This document shows, piece by piece, positions 61,596-64,000 of a stretch of 64,000 nt of DNA. The position numbers and the translations under genes were made by a program. The stretch lies in the NCBI GenBank assembly GCA_041398605.1, contig JAWKUK010000015.1, positions 62,001 through 126,000 on the forward strand. Reading direction: 5' to 3'. The stretch's first letter is position 1; each line of letters begins with the position of its first letter. Source of the DNA: JAWKUK01 sp041398605 (GTDB lineage: Bacteria > Planctomycetota > UBA1135 > GCA-002686595). Under the pieces are notes generated by a model, which made no database searches, was not told the origin of the DNA, and saw only the letters and a program-made list of their open reading frames with translations.

Positions 61596-62510
61596 CTATC
61601 GGCCGCGCGCGGCGACGCGCGGCGCGCGCAGGGCGAGGTCCGCTGCGAACTGCGCCGAGAAGCGCCGCGCGGCGCCCGCGGTGAGGTGCGACCCGTCCGT
61701 CGTCGCAAAGTCCGCGGTCCAGTAGTCGAGGTACGGCACGCCGAGGCGCTCGCACAGCGCGGTGAGACGCTGCGCGGGGAGCGCGGCCTCTTCGATCTCC
61801 TGCAGCACCCGGCCCGCGGGCAAGCGCACACACGCGACCTGCCAGCCGTCATCGAGGAGCCGCCGCAGGTCCGCCTCCAGCTCGACGAGGCGCGCGGCGC
61901 GTGCCTCGTACGTGTCGGGCGCGAGCAGCGTCCGATAGTACGGCTGGTCGTCGCCTGCCGTCGAACGCTCGAACCAACCGGTGCGCCAATGCCAGAGCTC
62001 CAGCGGCCGGACGACGTCATGGCGGAGCGCCGCGAACTCGCGACCTGCGTACACATCGAAGCGCGAGGTGGCGCTGCGTCGGAGCTCGCGCAGGCGCCGG
62101 AACTCGGACTCCGACGTCGGCGGCGCGTAGACCGACAGCGGCGACAAGCCCAGCACGAGGCGGCGCATCGGCAAGGTGCGCGCGACCGCGAGCGAGTCAC
62201 AGAGCTGCCCGATCGGGCCCATCAACACCATGGCGTCGGAGTGGCCTTGGCGCGCGAGCTCGTCGACCAGGAACGCGCCGCTCACGCGGCTGTCGCCCGC
62301 GATGAGCAGCCCGCCCTCGTGCGGCGCCCCGTAGCGCCAGAGCGGCGTCAGCGCGTCCGAGCGCTCAATGTAAACCGGGACGACCCGCTGCCCGCCCGAC
62401 AGCTGCTCCGGCATGCGCGGCTGGACGAACATCCGCCACGCGGCGAGGCCCAGCGCGAACAGGGCTGCGCCGAGGACGATCGGTCCGTAGCTGTTGCGGG
62501 AGAGGTTCAT
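61596..62510 (-). CDS. SGNH-fold partner of the MBOAT O-acyltransferase
   Basis: The ATG at 62510 gives a 304-aa protein with one N-terminal membrane anchor (GPIVLGAALFALGLAAWRMF). A GDS-type block (LLIAGDSRVSG) near residue 70 and a late DGSHLTAGAARRFSAQFA (DxxH) are the SGNH hydrolase hallmarks. Such proteins accompany MBOAT acyltransferases, as AlgJ/AlgX and DltD do, and complete acyl transfer to the polymer on the outer face. It lies 29 bases after the MBOAT gene and is probably co-transcribed. Confidence 0.83.
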   Translation of the reverse strand: MNLSRNSYGPIVLGAALFALGLAAWRMFVQPRMPEQLSGGQRVVPVYIERSDALTPLWRYGAPHEGGLLIAGDSRVSGAFLVDELARQGHSDAMVLMGPIGQLCDSLAVARTLPMRRLVLGLSPLSVYAPPTSESEFRRLRELRRSATSRFDVYAGREFAALRHDVVRPLELWHWRTGWFERSTAGDDQPYYRTLLAPDTYEARAARLVELEADLRRLLDDGWQVACVRLPAGRVLQEIEEAALPAQRLTALCERLGVPYLDYWTADFATTDGSHLTAGAARRFSAQFAADLALRAPRVAARGR

Positions 62511-62539
62511 CGGGTGGTGATCCAGGGTGGGCGGCGCGC

Positions 62540-63997
62540 TCAGAACTGGAAGTACAGGAAGGGCTGATCGCTCGCGCGCTCGCAGAGCATCAAGGCCAGC
62601 GCGCACGCGACCGCGACCCACATCCGGCGCGCGGCGGTCTTGCGCAGGCCGTGGCGCTCGTGGGCCCACTGCGCGGCGTGCAGCGCGATCAACGGCAGCA
62701 GCAGCAACACGTGCCGCACGGAGCCGAGGCATTCGAGCCCAAACCAAGGCGCTGTCGCGGGGCCGCCAGCGAGCGCCTCGACCGGCGCGATGAACATTGT
62801 GTGCAGGATCGTGAGCGCCGCGCCGACGGACTGTGCGCGGAAGAAGACCCACGCGACGTGCACGACGAGGAACACGGTGAGCATGCGCGCGGCGCCGGCG
62901 AGCGCGCTCGAAGGTGCAGTCGACGAACCAGCGCGAGGGCGGCCGCCGTCGAGGGCGCGCTCGACCGCGAGCGCGACGCCGTGCAGCGCGCCCCAGACGA
63001 TGTACGTCCAGGCCGCGCCGTGCCACACCCCGCCCAGCAGCATCGTGATGAGCAGGTTGGCGTAGGTGCGGCCGCTGCTCCCTCGGTTCCCGCCGAGTGG
63101 GATGTAGAGGTAGTCGCGCAGCCAACGCGACAGCGTGATGTGCCAGCGGGTCCAGAACTCCGAGAGGCTCTGGGCCAGGTAGGGGTAGCGAAAGTTCTCG
63201 GGAAAGCGCAGCCCCATCAGATACGCGATGCCGATCGCGATGCGCGAGTACCCCGCGAAGTCCGCGAAGATCTGCGCGCCAAAGTAGAACGTCCCGAGCC
63301 AGGCCTCGAACGGCGACAAGCGTACGCCGCCGGAGCGCTCGAAGACGCTCTGGACCTGCGGCGCGAGGTTGTCGGCGATGACGACCTTCAAGAAGAGCCC
63401 CTGCAACACGCAATAGAGGCCAGTCTGCACGCCCGCGACCGTCAGGCTGCGCCGCCGCGCGAGCTGGGGCAGCAGCTCGGAGGCGCGCACGATCGGGCCG
63501 GCGACGAGCTGCGGGAAGAACGTGACGTAGAGCAGGAAGTCACGGAAGCGCGCCACTGGCGCGAAGCTGCCGCGGTAGATGTCGAGCGAATAGCTGAGCG
63601 TCTGGAACGTGTAGAACGAGATGCCGACGGGCACGACCCATGCGCCGAGCTCGAACATCCGCGCGTCGCCGCCGACGCGCCACGCGACGCTCGCGAGCGT
63701 CTCCATCACAAGCGGCGTGTACTTAAAGAAGCCCAGCAGGCCGAGGTTGACCGTCAAGCTGACCGCGAGCCATGCGCGCCGGACGCGCTGGGTCGTCGCG
63801 CCGTAGATCCGCTTGGCCGCGACGAAGTCGACGACCGCCGACAGCAGGATCAAGAGGACGTATTCGGGGCGCCACCACGCGTAGAACACGTGGCTGAGCA
63901 GCAGGACGACCCCCTTTGCCGCCTGGAACGGCAGCCAACGCCAGGCCCCGAAGGCCACGGCGAAGAGCATCCAGAAGGTGACCTGATCGAAGCGCAT
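62540..63997 (-). CDS. MBOAT-family O-acyltransferase (AlgI-like)
   Basis: The 485-aa polytopic protein is complete at its N-terminus (ATG at 63997). AlgI/DltB-like landmarks: GVVLLLSHVFYAWWRPEYVL, LGLLGFFKYTPLVMETLA, VPVGISFYTFQTLSYSLDIY, YVTFFPQLVAGPIVRASELL, FADFAGYSRIAIGIAYLMGL, FWTRWHITLSRWLRDYLYIP, LGGNRG and the catalytic His in LLGGVWHGAAWTYIVWG. It moves acyl groups, usually acetyl, across the membrane for attachment to a polysaccharide. It pairs with the SGNH gene downstream. Which polymer is modified is not visible here. Confidence 0.95.
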   Translation of the reverse strand: MRFDQVTFWMLFAVAFGAWRWLPFQAAKGVVLLLSHVFYAWWRPEYVLLILLSAVVDFVAAKRIYGATTQRVRRAWLAVSLTVNLGLLGFFKYTPLVMETLASVAWRVGGDARMFELGAWVVPVGISFYTFQTLSYSLDIYRGSFAPVARFRDFLLYVTFFPQLVAGPIVRASELLPQLARRRSLTVAGVQTGLYCVLQGLFLKVVIADNLAPQVQSVFERSGGVRLSPFEAWLGTFYFGAQIFADFAGYSRIAIGIAYLMGLRFPENFRYPYLAQSLSEFWTRWHITLSRWLRDYLYIPLGGNRGSSGRTYANLLITMLLGGVWHGAAWTYIVWGALHGVALAVERALDGGRPRAGSSTAPSSALAGAARMLTVFLVVHVAWVFFRAQSVGAALTILHTMFIAPVEALAGGPATAPWFGLECLGSVRHVLLLLPLIALHAAQWAHERHGLRKTAARRMWVAVACALALMLCERASDQPFLYFQF

Positions 63998-64000
63998 CGG

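Overview
The window is GC-rich (by eye about two thirds or more) and densely coded, with many 1-4 base stop/start overlaps. No rRNA, tRNA, phage or CRISPR array was seen. Several features together suggest a member of the Planctomycetota: exported FG-GAP/ASPIC-UnbV and carboxypeptidase-regulatory proteins, an ECF sigma factor fused through one membrane helix to a large extracytoplasmic part, a sulfatase fusion, a Cys/Gly-rich C-terminal module on an FG-GAP protein, and an array of secreted amidohydrolase paralogues. Myxococcota or Acidobacteriota cannot be excluded from sequence alone.

Layout. 1-7.1 kb, plus strand: a damaged alpha/beta-hydrolase gene, then a compact run of TPR protein, UnbV/FG-GAP protein, DUF4261-like protein, an unknown protein and a GNAT-CPXCG fusion. 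7.0-10.6 kb, minus: PAP2 lipoprotein and two GT87 membrane glycosyltransferases. 10.8-15.7 kb: polyphosphate kinase (ppk1, plus) facing exopolyphosphatase (minus), which overlaps a TrpD-like gene that has lost the PRPP loop. 15.8-32.5 kb, minus: eleven consecutive exported amidohydrolase-family genes (AH1 at 32.5 kb, first transcribed, to AH11 at 15.8 kb). The central four (AH6-AH9) keep the metal ligands; the other seven have lost the HxH motif. 32.9-37.6 kb: a small unknown gene, a HAD protein, an FG-GAP repeat protein, and a two-gene operon of an outer-membrane transporter-like protein and a lipoprotein HMA domain. In that HMA gene both metal-binding cysteines of the CxxC are in-frame UGA codons, each followed by a hairpin at SECIS distance: a candidate UxxU selenoprotein. 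37.7-43.4 kb: SNF2/SWIM helicase and a beta-barrel gene split by a complete IS256-family element with an 8-bp target duplication. 43.7-51.1 kb: carboxypeptidase-regulatory-like protein and a large TPR protein (plus) facing the sigma-TM-regulatory-domain fusion (minus). 51.4-53.5 kb: deoC and an rpiB-like gene. 53.7-61.6 kb, plus: dynamin-like GTPase with a strong terminator, RND exporter, and an esterase-sulfatase fusion. 61.6-64 kb, minus: MBOAT O-acyltransferase and its SGNH partner.

How the genes may work together. Polyphosphate synthesis and degradation sit together at 10.8-14.6 kb. The end of the window carries both acyl addition (MBOAT/SGNH) and ester/sulfate removal (esterase-sulfatase), pointing to modified surface or environmental polysaccharides. 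The amidohydrolase array looks like one exported system in which a few active subunits are accompanied by inactive paralogues. The most unusual items are the UxxU HMA gene and the amidohydrolase array.
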